Assembly: GCA_016714225.1 (NCBI GenBank)
Contig: JADJNS010000027.1
Span: 1 to 64,000, forward strand
Length of the DNA: 64,000 bases
From: Archangiaceae bacterium
Lineage (GTDB): Bacteria > Myxococcota > Myxococcia > Myxococcales > Myxococcaceae
Direction of reading: 5' to 3'
Shown here one piece after another: positions 24,880 through 34,834 of this stretch; within the stretch, counting starts at the first letter, position 1; the number at the start of each line of letters is the position of its first letter. The notes below the pieces were generated by a model, which was not told the origin of the DNA, ran no database searches, and worked only from the letters and a program-made list of their open reading frames with translations. Made by a program: the position numbers and the translations under genes.

Positions 24880-25533
24880 GTGGAGTCCGACGTCCTCAGG
24901 CGGGAGCTGATGGTTCACCAGCAGCTCGAGATGCGGGGCCTGCGCGAGGCGCGGGTGCTGACCGCCATGCGCGTGGTGCCGCGCCACCTGTTCGTCGAGC
25001 CTGCCCAGCAGGGGCTCGCCTACGCCGACGAGCCGCTGCCCATCGGCGAAGATCAGACCATCTCGCAGCCCTACATGGTGGCGCGCATGCTGGAGGCCGC
25101 CGCAGTGGGGCCGCACGACCGGGTGCTCGAGGTGGGCACCGGCTCGGGCTACTCCGCCGCGGTCACTTCCCTGCTCTGCCAGCACGTCTACAGCGTCGAG
25201 CGGCACGAGAGCCTGGCGCGCCAGGCGACCGAGCGGCTCGCCCGGCTGGGGTACAGCAACGTGTCGGTGCAGCACGCCGACGGCACCCTGGGCTGGGTCG
25301 AGAACGCCCTCTACGACGTGGTGCTGGTGCCGGCGGCCCCCCCGACCATTCCGCTGGCCCTGCTCGACCAGCTGGTCATCGGAGGCCGCCTCGTCATTCC
25401 CGTCGGGCAGCCCAGCCACCAGCGGCTGGTGCGCGTCACCCGCAGAGACCGGCACGAGTTCGAGCAGCAGGCGCTCGAGTGGGTGCGCTTCGTACCGCTG
25501 CTGCCGGGCGTCACCCACGCCCACGCCGCCTGA
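24880..25533 (+). CDS. pcm: Protein-L-isoaspartate O-methyltransferase
   Basis: Pcm uses S-adenosylmethionine to methylate L-isoaspartyl residues and so starts repair of aged proteins. The 217-residue product has the family start RVLTAMRVVPRHLFVEPAQQ, the substrate-binding DEPLPIGEDQTISQPYMVARM, the SAM motif I VLEVGTGSGYSAAV and motif III region GGRLVIPVG. Length fits the family (about 210). The GTG at 24880 gives a slightly longer N-terminus; an ATG ten codons later (MVHQQLEMRG) is an alternative. It is convergent with the ferredoxin gene, one base separating the two stop codons if the ferredoxin frame is read through its TAG. Confidence 0.94.
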   Translation: MESDVLRRELMVHQQLEMRGLREARVLTAMRVVPRHLFVEPAQQGLAYADEPLPIGEDQTISQPYMVARMLEAAAVGPHDRVLEVGTGSGYSAAVTSLLCQHVYSVERHESLARQATERLARLGYSNVSVQHADGTLGWVENALYDVVLVPAAPPTIPLALLDQLVIGGRLVIPVGQPSHQRLVRVTRRDRHEFEQQALEWVRFVPLLPGVTHAHAA

Positions 25534-25534
25534 C

Positions 25535-25861
25535 CTACTTCTTCGGGTAGGGCTCCATCTTCAGGCGCTCCACCGGCCGGCCGTTCACCAGGTGCTCGGT
25601 GACGATCTCCTCGACGTCGCCCGAGGTGACCTTCTAATACCAGACCCCCTCGGAGTACACGACCAGGGTGCAGCCGCGCTCGCAGGCGTCCAGGCACTGC
25701 GACTTGTTGATGCGAACGCCCTTCACCCCGTGCTGGTCGGCGGCGTGCTTGAACAGCGGCGCCAGCTCTTCAGAGCCCTTCGCCGCACAGCTGCCCTTCG
25801 GCGAATCGTCGGGCCGGCGGTTGATGCAGATGAAGACGTGGCGCTCAAAAGGCGGGGGCAT
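25535..25861 (-). CDS. Thioredoxin-like [2Fe-2S] ferredoxin interrupted by an in-frame TAG
   Basis: From the ATG at 25861 (AGGAG nine bases before) a 75-residue product runs to TAG at 25634. It has the thioredoxin-like ferredoxin cluster ligands: Cys in VFICINRRP, Cys in KGSCAAKGS, and the pair in KSQCLDACERGC, then the conserved VVYSEGVWY. Immediately after the TAG the same frame continues KVTSGDVEEIVTEHLVNGRP and VERLKMEPYPKK to a TAG at 25535. That second part is exactly the usual family C-terminus (EGVWY-x-x-V-x-x-D-V-E-E-I-V-x-x-H-L). So a single codon disrupts an otherwise intact 108-codon gene. It may be a truncated but cluster-competent protein, a fresh pseudogene, or a read-through codon. 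Confidence 0.8.
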
Positions 25862-26012
25862 TTTTTCTCGCTCCTCTAGCGACCTCTTACCGGCTGTGCG
25901 GGCCGGTGCAAAACGGATCCGCGAGGGCGAAGTCGTCGTTTCCGAGGGGAAATTGATCAGTGTTCAACACGCACTTTCAGTCAAACGCGATCACCGGCGC
26001 GTGCCATGGTCA

Positions 26013-26032
26013 CGTATCGTCACGACGATACG
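26013..26032. promoter_or_regulatory. Perfect 20-bp dyad, probable operator
   Basis: CGTATCGTC and GACGATACG are exact reverse complements around a 2-base centre (AC). The 9-2-9 layout is typical of dimeric repressor operators. It lies about 150 bases upstream of the ferredoxin start on one side and 370 upstream of nrdJ on the other, so which gene it controls is unclear. Confidence 0.55.
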
Positions 26033-26139
26033 ATTCCGGTTTTTTATGGCGACTTCGCCCCACATGTAGCCCGAAATGGATCCGAGGCCGATTTACCGGC
26101 CTGAAATCGCTGTGCGTTCTGCCCGCACCACAACGAGAC

Positions 26140-26187
26140 ACGCTAAATGTTGGGTATCGGACGAAATTTTGACACTAGATGTGGTGG
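26140..26187 (+). promoter_or_regulatory. Two NrdR-like boxes upstream of nrdJ
   Basis: ACGCTAAATGTTGGGT (26140) and ACACTAGATGTGGTGG (26172) each match the NrdR consensus ACACWATATWTWGTGT at about 12 of 16 positions. Their starts are 32 bases apart, close to the three-helical-turn spacing known for NrdR pairs. The second box overlaps a TTGACA hexamer, consistent with repression. A weaker third copy, ACGCTACATGTACAAG, is at 26209. NrdR is the general repressor of ribonucleotide reductase genes; no nrdR gene is in this window. Confidence 0.55.
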
Positions 26188-26401
26188 CTTTAGTTTGACA
26201 CTGTCGTGACGCTACATGTACAAGCACGTCATTGTTCCGGAGGGGTAACCGCTGTAGCGCCCGAAGCTCCATCGGCTTAGGGATCTAAAACACACACTTT
26301 CGCACTTTCACACCCCTCTCGGCCCGGACCAGAGAGCAGGACCCGTCTCGCCTTCGCAGCGCACCCAACCCACACAGCTAGTAAATCTGGAGAAACCGTC
26401 C

Positions 26402-29185
<2,784 letters not shown>

Positions 29186-29213
29186 CCCGCTTTTTTCAGT
29201 GAGCTGGGCTTTG

Positions 29214-29340
29214 GGGGTGGAGAGGCGCGGCGCGGCCTCGACGGGGAATGCTACGGCGATCCCTGTCGCTCCACCCCGATGAAAGGCCCGCGGAGGGGGA
29301 CGGCCCCGGTGGAGAAATCCACCGGGGCCGTTTCTTTTTC
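29214..29340 (+). ncRNA. Candidate structured RNA / riboswitch: three-way junction plus terminator
   Basis: P1 pairs GGGGTGGAG (29214-29222) with CTCCACCCC (29269-29277). P2 pairs AGGC (29223-29226) with GCCT (29235-29238). P3 pairs CGACGGGGA (29239-29247) with TCCCTGTCG (29260-29268), with one G-U. The helices abut with no unpaired junction bases. A strong intrinsic terminator follows at 29301-29340, and the next gene starts at 29382. The 3' strand of P1 (CTCCACC) is also complementary to GGTGGAG (29308-29314) in the terminator's 5' arm, so P1 and the terminator are in principle switchable. It matches no riboswitch class I recognise; an independent small RNA or the nrdJ 3' UTR are alternatives. 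Confidence 0.5.
29301..29340 (+). terminator. Strong intrinsic terminator
   Basis: Arms CGGCCCCGGTGGA and TCCACCGGGGCCG form a perfect 13-bp stem with a GAAA tetraloop, followed by TTTCTTTTTC. It sits 115 bases after the nrdJ stop and 41 before the next start codon, so it either ends nrdJ or works as the expression platform of the upstream structured RNA. Confidence 0.9.
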
Positions 29341-29381
29341 GGCCTGCGGAACCCAGGCCCCCCGGCGGCGTCTAAGGGGCC

Positions 29382-30662
29382 GTGAAGCTGGCGTTGGGCA
29401 TCGGGGCCTTGGCGTGCCTGCTCTTGGCGGTGGCGTTTCAGTGGGCGGCGCCGGTGCCGGTAGTGGGGCTCGCCGAGGCCGGCCCGCCACCGGCCAGCGC
29501 CGAAGCGGTCCCGGCCGGGCCTGACGACGCCGAAGAGGCCGCGGCCGAGGCGCCGGGCACCGACCCGGTCGAGCTCGCCGAAGCCGACTCCACCGGGCTC
29601 ACCCAGAGCGAACCAGAGGCCCTGGGCGAGAACGTGGTGCTCTCGGGCCGGGTGATGCCCGAGCAGGGTGCCTCGCCAGAGGGCGTGCACCTGGTGCTCG
29701 AGCCGGCCTGCCTCACCGACGACGCCCCCTGCGAGAGCGAGGTGGTCGAGGGGTGGGCCGATGAGACCGGCGAGTTCTCCATCGTGCTGTCACCTGGAGT
29801 CTGGAACCTCGCCGCGCGCGCCGAGGGGTACCTGCCGGCGCACGAAGAGGGCCTGCTGCTCACCCGGGGCGAAGAGCTGGGCGACCTGGTGCTGACGCTC
29901 CAGCGCGGCGAGCGCATCGTGGGCTCGGTGGCGCAAGAGGGCGAGGCCGCGCCCGACGTGTCGCTGGTGATCACCGGCAACGGCTACACCCGCACCGCGT
30001 TCACCGACGAGTGGGGCCGCTTCGCCGTCGAGGGCCTGCCCCGCGGCACGTACACGGTGCGCGCGTTCGGCGACGCCTGGGGAGGCGACCAGCAGACGGT
30101 CAGCACCGGCTCCTCGGTCAGCCTGAACCTGGAGCGCCGGGAGAAGGTCTTCGGCCGCGTGCTCGATGCGCGCGGCTTCGGCGTCGAGGGCCTCACCGTG
30201 TACTCCGACCGGCAGACGCTGCCGCTGCCCGACGACCGCGACCCCTACCCGGCTGCCCCTGCAGCAGGCGACGAGGGCCTGGGCCTGCATGGGTGCTCTC
30301 CCATGCCGGGCTGCTACCCGCACGCCGTCACCGACGCCGCGGGCCGGTTCGTGCTCTTCGGCGCCCAGGGTGAGACGCTGACCCTCTTCGCCAGCCGGCC
30401 CGACGGTGCCGGCGCCCGCCTCGGCGGCGCGGTGCCGGGCGACCCGAACGAGGTGCTGCTCACGCTCGAGCCGCCGGCCGCGGTCGAGCTCTCCGAGGCA
30501 GAGGCCGAGCCGATCGAGGGCCTCGGCCTGCTGGGCTCTCGAGCCAGCCCCGAGAACGCCTACCTCGGCGGCCTTCGCCACAAAGAGCCGGTGCGCGAGC
30601 CCGTGCTCCGGCTGCCCCAGAACAGTCTCCCCACGCCGCCCTTCGAGCTGCTCATCGAGTGA
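29382..30662 (+). CDS. Exported protein with carboxypeptidase-regulatory-like repeats
   Basis: The 426-residue protein starts at GTG with a signal peptide or membrane anchor (VKLALGIGALACLLLAVAFQW) and a Pro/Ala/Glu-rich linker (to about residue 80). At least three beta-sandwich repeats of the CarboxypepD_reg type follow: LSGRVMPEQGASPEGVHLVL, IVGSVAQEGEAAPDVSLVI and VFGRVLDARGFGVEGLTVYS. Each has the G-x-V...G-x-F pattern (TDEWGRFAVEGLPRGTYTV). Such domains are structural, for adhesion or as transthyretin-like modules; no enzyme domain is present. A structured RNA and terminator sit just upstream. Its end overlaps the end of the convergent next gene by 11 bases. Confidence 0.8.
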   Translation: MKLALGIGALACLLLAVAFQWAAPVPVVGLAEAGPPPASAEAVPAGPDDAEEAAAEAPGTDPVELAEADSTGLTQSEPEALGENVVLSGRVMPEQGASPEGVHLVLEPACLTDDAPCESEVVEGWADETGEFSIVLSPGVWNLAARAEGYLPAHEEGLLLTRGEELGDLVLTLQRGERIVGSVAQEGEAAPDVSLVITGNGYTRTAFTDEWGRFAVEGLPRGTYTVRAFGDAWGGDQQTVSTGSSVSLNLERREKVFGRVLDARGFGVEGLTVYSDRQTLPLPDDRDPYPAAPAAGDEGLGLHGCSPMPGCYPHAVTDAAGRFVLFGAQGETLTLFASRPDGAGARLGGAVPGDPNEVLLTLEPPAAVELSEAEAEPIEGLGLLGSRASPENAYLGGLRHKEPVREPVLRLPQNSLPTPPFELLIE

Positions 30663-31122
30663 GCTGCTTGAGCAGGGCCTTGGCGTCTGCGTTCTTGGGG
30701 TCGACCTCGAGCACGCGCTCGGCGAGCTTGCGGGCCGACTTCTCGTCGCCCCCCTGCCAGGCGGCGCGGGCGGTCGAGAGCGGCTCTTCGACGTAGCGAG
30801 AGAGCACCGGCTCGGTGAGCTTGCCGGGCTGCTGCGGAGAGACGAAGCGATCCCACTCCAGGTACGCCTTGGCCTCGGCCAGGGTCAGCTGATCGTTCTT
30901 CGGTATCAGCGCCTGGTACTCGACCAGCGCCCGGTAGAAGGGCTCGCACTTCTTTCGCCCCTCGAGCTGCATGCACCGGCGCCCGGCGTCGACCGCGCGG
31001 CGCAGGTCGCCGGCGAGAAAGAACAGCTGCGCCAGCTCGCGCGGGGTGGGCGCGGGGCCGGCGTCGGCGAGCCCCGGTGCGGGTGCCGCGAGCAGCAAGA
31101 GCGAGGTGACGGCGGCGAACAT
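30652..31122 (-). CDS. Small secreted TPR-like protein of unknown function
   Basis: The 156-residue product has a signal peptide (MFAAVTSLLLLAAPAPGLADA) and helical repeats: RELAQLFFLAGDLRRAVDAG near the start and GGDEKSARKLAERVLEVDPKNADAKALLKQL at the end, which fits a TPR motif. No enzyme motif is seen. The ATG overlaps the stop of the polyprenyl glycosylphosphotransferase gene by one base (TGATG), so it is likely a co-translated accessory of polysaccharide assembly. Its 3' end overlaps the convergent upstream gene by 11 bases. Similar small TPR proteins in other bacteria help organise export machinery, which is inference here. Confidence 0.7.
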   Translation of the reverse strand: MFAAVTSLLLLAAPAPGLADAGPAPTPRELAQLFFLAGDLRRAVDAGRRCMQLEGRKKCEPFYRALVEYQALIPKNDQLTLAEAKAYLEWDRFVSPQQPGKLTEPVLSRYVEEPLSTARAAWQGGDEKSARKLAERVLEVDPKNADAKALLKQLTR

Positions 31123-32513
31123 CAGTAGGCGTTCTTCGAGAGAAAGCCGCCCAGCGCGGTGCGGAGCACGATCTTCAGGTCGAGCAGCAGCGACCAGTTC
31201 TCGATGTAATAGAGATCGTACTCGATGCGCTTGGCCATCGACGTCTGGCCGCGCAGCCCATTCACCTGCGCCCAGCCGGTGATGCCCGACTTCACCAGGT
31301 GGCGCAGGTGGTAGCGGGGAATCTGCTTCTTGAACTCTTCGATGAACACCGGCCGCTCGGGGCGCGGGCCCACCAGCGACATCTCGCCCACCAGCACGTT
31401 GAAGAACTGCGGCAGCTCGTCGAGCGAGGTGCGCCGCAAGAACGCGCCCGCCCAGGTGCGGCGCGGGTCATCGGGGCTGGCCATCTGCGCGCCCTCTTCT
31501 TCGGCGTCGACGTGCATGGTGCGGAACTTGAGCATCTTGAAGGTGCGCCCATCGATGCCCATACGCTCTTGCGCGAACAGCGCGGGCCCGCGTGAGGTGA
31601 GCTTGACCAGCGCGGCCACCAGCAGCATCACCGGCGCGGTGAGCAGCAGCGCCGCCAGCGCCACCACGAAGTCGAAGGCCCGCTTCAAGATCACGTTCCA
31701 CCCGTGCAGGGGAGCCCCCTGCAGCGAGATGATGGGCAGGCCGCCGAACTCCTCCAGCCCCGAGCGCAGGGTGCGGTACTGGTACAGGTCGGGCACCACC
31801 TTCACGTCCACGGTGCGCTGGGCGAGGCGCTCCATCAGCGGCTTGAGCAGCGGCTGGTCGTCGATGGGCAGCGCGATGATCACCTGGTCGATGGGCGAGG
31901 CGTCGAGCACCTCGTCGACCTGAGAGATGAGCCCCACCACCCTGGCGCCGCTGACGCGGGTGCCGACCTTCTCGGGCCGGCGCGTGAGCACGCCGCTCAC
32001 CGTGAACCCCAGCTCGCGGTGCTGGTCGATGGTCTCGATCACCCGCGCGCCGAGCTCTCCGGCGCCCACCACCAGAATGGTCTTGAGGTTGAAGCCGCGG
32101 CGGCGCAGCGCGTTGAAGGCGGCGCGAAAGGCCAGCCGCACCGCCGACACGCCCACGAACGCGTAGACCATGAAGATGGCGATGGTCATGCGCGAGTAGC
32201 GCTCGGAGGTGAAGTAGCGCACCGCCACCAGCAGCAGCGTGGCGAACAGCACCGCCTTGAAGATCTCGAACACCTCGCTGATGTGCGAGCGGGCGCGGTT
32301 GGTGGTGTAGAGGTTCGATTGGCGGAAGGTGACGGGAAACACCACCAGCACCATCGCCAGCGAGGTCAGGGTGTCGTTGAGCGGCGGTATCGACTCGTGC
32401 GGCAGGCCGGTGTGAAAGCGGGTCCAGTACGCGGCGCCGAAGGCGAGGCTCAGCATCGCCAGGTCGGCGAGCAGCTTGATCGAGTTGTAGAAACCCTGAA
32501 AACGGCTGAACAC
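31122..32513 (-). CDS. Undecaprenyl-phosphate glycosylphosphotransferase (EpsZ/WcaJ-type)
   Basis: This polyisoprenyl-phosphate hexose-1-phosphate transferase starts exopolysaccharide repeat units by loading the first sugar phosphate on undecaprenyl phosphate. The 463-residue protein has four N-terminal membrane helices (residues 10-130), a Rossmann-like CoA_binding_3 domain (TILVVGAGELGARVIETID) and the catalytic domain from about 265: a fifth hydrophobic helix (FDFVVALAALLLTAPVMLLV), FAQERMGIDGRTFKMLKFRT, the catalytic RRTSLDELPQFFNVLVGEMS, and GPRPERPVF. The layout is that of WcaJ and the myxobacterial EpsZ. It is preceded by a GT4 gene on the same strand, and its stop overlaps the next ATG by one base. 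Confidence 0.93.
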   Translation of the reverse strand: MFSRFQGFYNSIKLLADLAMLSLAFGAAYWTRFHTGLPHESIPPLNDTLTSLAMVLVVFPVTFRQSNLYTTNRARSHISEVFEIFKAVLFATLLLVAVRYFTSERYSRMTIAIFMVYAFVGVSAVRLAFRAAFNALRRRGFNLKTILVVGAGELGARVIETIDQHRELGFTVSGVLTRRPEKVGTRVSGARVVGLISQVDEVLDASPIDQVIIALPIDDQPLLKPLMERLAQRTVDVKVVPDLYQYRTLRSGLEEFGGLPIISLQGAPLHGWNVILKRAFDFVVALAALLLTAPVMLLVAALVKLTSRGPALFAQERMGIDGRTFKMLKFRTMHVDAEEEGAQMASPDDPRRTWAGAFLRRTSLDELPQFFNVLVGEMSLVGPRPERPVFIEEFKKQIPRYHLRHLVKSGITGWAQVNGLRGQTSMAKRIEYDLYYIENWSLLLDLKIVLRTALGGFLSKNAY

Positions 32514-32571
32514 GGTCGGTCGCGATGCCTAGCACAGGGCGCCTTCCCGGCCGAAAAGGGCCCTGAGAGGC

Positions 32572-33684
32572 TCAGTCTGCCCAACCCGGAGCCACTTCGT
32601 CGAGCTGGCGGCGCATGCCTTCGAAGAACGCCTGCTTGCTGAAGCGCTGGGCCTGGGCGCGCATCGCCGCCGGGTCGAGCTTGCCTTCGAGCTCTTCGAC
32701 GAAGCGGTACACCGCGCGCGCCAGGCCGTCGACGGTCTGGGGGTAGAAGAACAGGCCGGTCTTCTCGTGCACCACGGTCTCGAGCGCGCCGCCCTTGCCG
32801 AACGCGATCACCGGGAGGCCGCTCGCCTGGGCCTCGACGGGGGTGAGCCCGAAGTCTTCTTCGCCGGGGAAGATCAGCGCCCGCGCGCTCTGGTACACCA
32901 GCGGCAGCTGCGCCTCGTCGATGGGGCCCAGCCACTTCACGTTGGGCGGCAGGTTCTTCTTGAGCCGCTTCTCGTGCTGGCCGGCCCCGGCGACCCACAG
33001 CGGCAGGCCGTTGCGGCGAAAGGCCTCGATGGCCAGGTCGACGCGCTTGTACGGGGCCAGCGCGCCGAAGCACAGAAAGGCCTCGCCGGGCCTCGAGGGC
33101 AGCCGCTCGCGGGTGAAGCGCTCGAGCTCGACCGGCGGGTGCACCACCGCCGCGCGCTCGCCGTAGCGCTGGGCGATCTGCCGCGCCACGTGCGCGCTGT
33201 TGGCCACGAAGCGGTCGATGCCGCGCGAGCTCTTGACGTCCCACGCGCGCATGAAGGGCCGCAGCGCGTGCGCGGCGAGCCGGGTGGGCAGCGCCGCCTG
33301 GCGGGGCCCGAAGTAGTCGTCGAAGCGATCCCAGAAGTAGCGCAGCGGAGCGTGCACGTACGCCAGGTGCCGGGCGCCCGCCGCGCGCGCCGCCTTGGCC
33401 ACGCAGTGGCTCGAGCTCACCACCAGGTCGAAGCCGTCGAGCTTCAGCGAGCGAACCGCCAGCGGCAGCACCGGCAACAGCTGGCGGTGAAACCGCCGCG
33501 CGTAGGGCAGCCGGTCGATGAACGCGGTGTGCACCTGCCGCGCCTCGATCGACGCCGGCATGGCCTGCGGCTGGTGAAAGAGGGTGAACAGCTCGGCGCG
33601 CGGCATCAGCTCGAGCAGCGCCTCGAGCACCTTCTCGCCGCCGCGCCAGGTGACCAACCAGTCGTGCACGAGGGCGATGCGCAT
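32572..33684 (-). CDS. Glycosyltransferase family 4 (WbaZ-like)
   Basis: The 370-residue GT-B enzyme transfers a sugar from a nucleotide donor, presumably to the lipid-linked repeat begun by the neighbouring transferase. It starts MRIALVHDWLVTWRGGEKVL, a typical mannosyltransferase-like N-terminus with Gly-Gly-Glu-Lys. It carries CFGALAPYKRVDLAIEAFRR (donor phosphate contact) and the GT4 E-x7-E motif in PGEEDFGLTPVEAQASGLPV. No membrane helix is seen, so it is cytosolic or peripheral. It is divergent from a second GT4 gene 43 bases away, and upstream of the EpsZ-like gene. Donor and acceptor are unknown. Confidence 0.92.
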   Translation of the reverse strand: MRIALVHDWLVTWRGGEKVLEALLELMPRAELFTLFHQPQAMPASIEARQVHTAFIDRLPYARRFHRQLLPVLPLAVRSLKLDGFDLVVSSSHCVAKAARAAGARHLAYVHAPLRYFWDRFDDYFGPRQAALPTRLAAHALRPFMRAWDVKSSRGIDRFVANSAHVARQIAQRYGERAAVVHPPVELERFTRERLPSRPGEAFLCFGALAPYKRVDLAIEAFRRNGLPLWVAGAGQHEKRLKKNLPPNVKWLGPIDEAQLPLVYQSARALIFPGEEDFGLTPVEAQASGLPVIAFGKGGALETVVHEKTGLFFYPQTVDGLARAVYRFVEELEGKLDPAAMRAQAQRFSKQAFFEGMRRQLDEVAPGWAD

Positions 33685-33727
33685 TAGTTGAGCGCCGCGC
33701 GCGGCTGGCAGAAGCTAACGTAAAGAC

Positions 33728-34801
33728 GTGCCTCGAGTACTGATCGACTTGCGCATGGTGCGCGGCCCCCTGCACGGCATCGCGCGCTACGCGCTCGAGC
33801 TGGCGCGGCGGCTGCCCCAGCTCGAGCCCGGCTGGCACTTCGTGGGGCTGATGGGCCCCGACGGCGTGCCCGATGACCTGGGAGACCTCGCCCCGCGCCT
33901 GCCGCTCGAGCGCTGCCTGGGCGGCTTCCTCACCGCCGCCGAGCAGCCCACCCTGCTCGCGTCGCTGGTGAAGGTACGGCCCGACCTCTTTCACGCCACC
34001 TCGTTCTCGCTGCCCGCGCTGTGGCCGGGAAAGCTGGTGGCCACCCTGCACGACGCCACCCACCTGGCGCAGGCCGAAGAGACCACTCCGCTGCAGGCCG
34101 CCTACTACCGGGCCATCGTGGGCCCCCGGGCCCGTCGCGCCGCGGCGCTGCTCACGGTGAGCGAGTTCTCGCGGCGCGAGCTGTCGAAGTACCTGGGGCT
34201 GTCGGAGTACCGGCTTCAGGTGATCCCCAACGGGGTCGACTCGCTGTTCCGCGCCTCGACCGCCGCCGAGCTCGAAGACTTTCGCCGCCGCCGCGGTCTG
34301 CCGCCCCGCTACTTCGCCGCCATCGGCAACGTGAAGCCGTTCAAGAACCTGGCGATGCTGGGGCCCATCGCCGAGCGGCTGCCGGCGCCTCTGGCGGTGC
34401 TGGCCGGGCGTGGCGCCCGGCGCGCGCTGGGGCTGCCCGAGTCGGTGATCGAGCTGTCTCCGCTCAGCGACGCCGACCTGGCGCTGTTCTACGGCGGCGC
34501 GGTCGCGGTGATGGTGCCGTCTCGCTACGAGGGCTTCGGGCTGCCCGCCCTCGAGGCGATGGCCTGCGGGGCACCGGTGATCGCCGCCGATGCGGGCGCG
34601 CACCCCGAGGTGCTGGGCTCGGCCGCGGTGCTGGTGTCGCCGAACGAGCCGCAGGCCTGGCTCGACGCCGCGTCGCGGCTGCTCCGCGACGAGGCCCTGC
34701 GCGAGCGGCTTCAGACCGCCGGCAAAGAGCGCGCGGCGCGCTACAGCTGGGACGATTGCGCCCGGCGCACGCTCGAGGTCTACCGGCGGGCGTTGGGTTG
34801 A
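33728..34801 (+). CDS. Glycosyltransferase family 4
   Basis: The 357-residue enzyme has the GT-B fold and GT4 motifs: an N-terminal VLIDLRMVRGPLHGIARYAL with the Gly-Ile loop, a central YFAAIGNVKPFKNLAML and the E-x7-E motif in SRYEGFGLPALEAMACGAPV. The start is GTG at 33728, ten bases after an AGAAGCTAACGTAAAG stretch. It is transcribed away from the other GT4 and EpsZ-like genes, and convergent with purD. It probably adds a further sugar to the same exopolysaccharide, but the donor cannot be predicted. Confidence 0.92.
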   Translation: MPRVLIDLRMVRGPLHGIARYALELARRLPQLEPGWHFVGLMGPDGVPDDLGDLAPRLPLERCLGGFLTAAEQPTLLASLVKVRPDLFHATSFSLPALWPGKLVATLHDATHLAQAEETTPLQAAYYRAIVGPRARRAAALLTVSEFSRRELSKYLGLSEYRLQVIPNGVDSLFRASTAAELEDFRRRRGLPPRYFAAIGNVKPFKNLAMLGPIAERLPAPLAVLAGRGARRALGLPESVIELSPLSDADLALFYGGAVAVMVPSRYEGFGLPALEAMACGAPVIAADAGAHPEVLGSAAVLVSPNEPQAWLDAASRLLRDEALRERLQTAGKERAARYSWDDCARRTLEVYRRALG

Positions 34802-34834
34802 GGCGGGCGCTGGCTCAGAGGCCGCGTTCGCGCC

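Larger units (their letters stand above)
25862..26401 (+). promoter_or_regulatory. Regulatory leader region of nrdJ (540 bp, no gene seen)
   Basis: This stretch is clearly poorer in GC than its surroundings and contains no convincing gene on either strand. It holds a 20-bp operator-like dyad (26013-26032), two NrdR-like boxes (26140-26155 and 26172-26187), and two TTGACA hexamers (26169-26174 and 26195-26200) that could be -35 elements. A pair of complementary 7-mers, CGCTACA at 26210-26216 and TGTAGCG near 26254-26260, could form a stem in the leader. No cobalamin riboswitch B12-box was recognised. The nrdJ start is preceded by CTGGAG. The ferredoxin promoter must also lie here, in the other direction. 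Confidence 0.6.

Noticed and set aside
26209..26400. Cobalamin riboswitch upstream of the B12-dependent reductase
   Set aside because: The leader has a possible stem, but no B12-box (GCCACTG-like) or matching multi-helix core was found.
29191..29196. T6 after a short GC stem as the nrdJ terminator
   Set aside because: The stem is only four base pairs (CGGG/CCCG) with a poor loop; the strong terminator at 29301-29340 is the better candidate.
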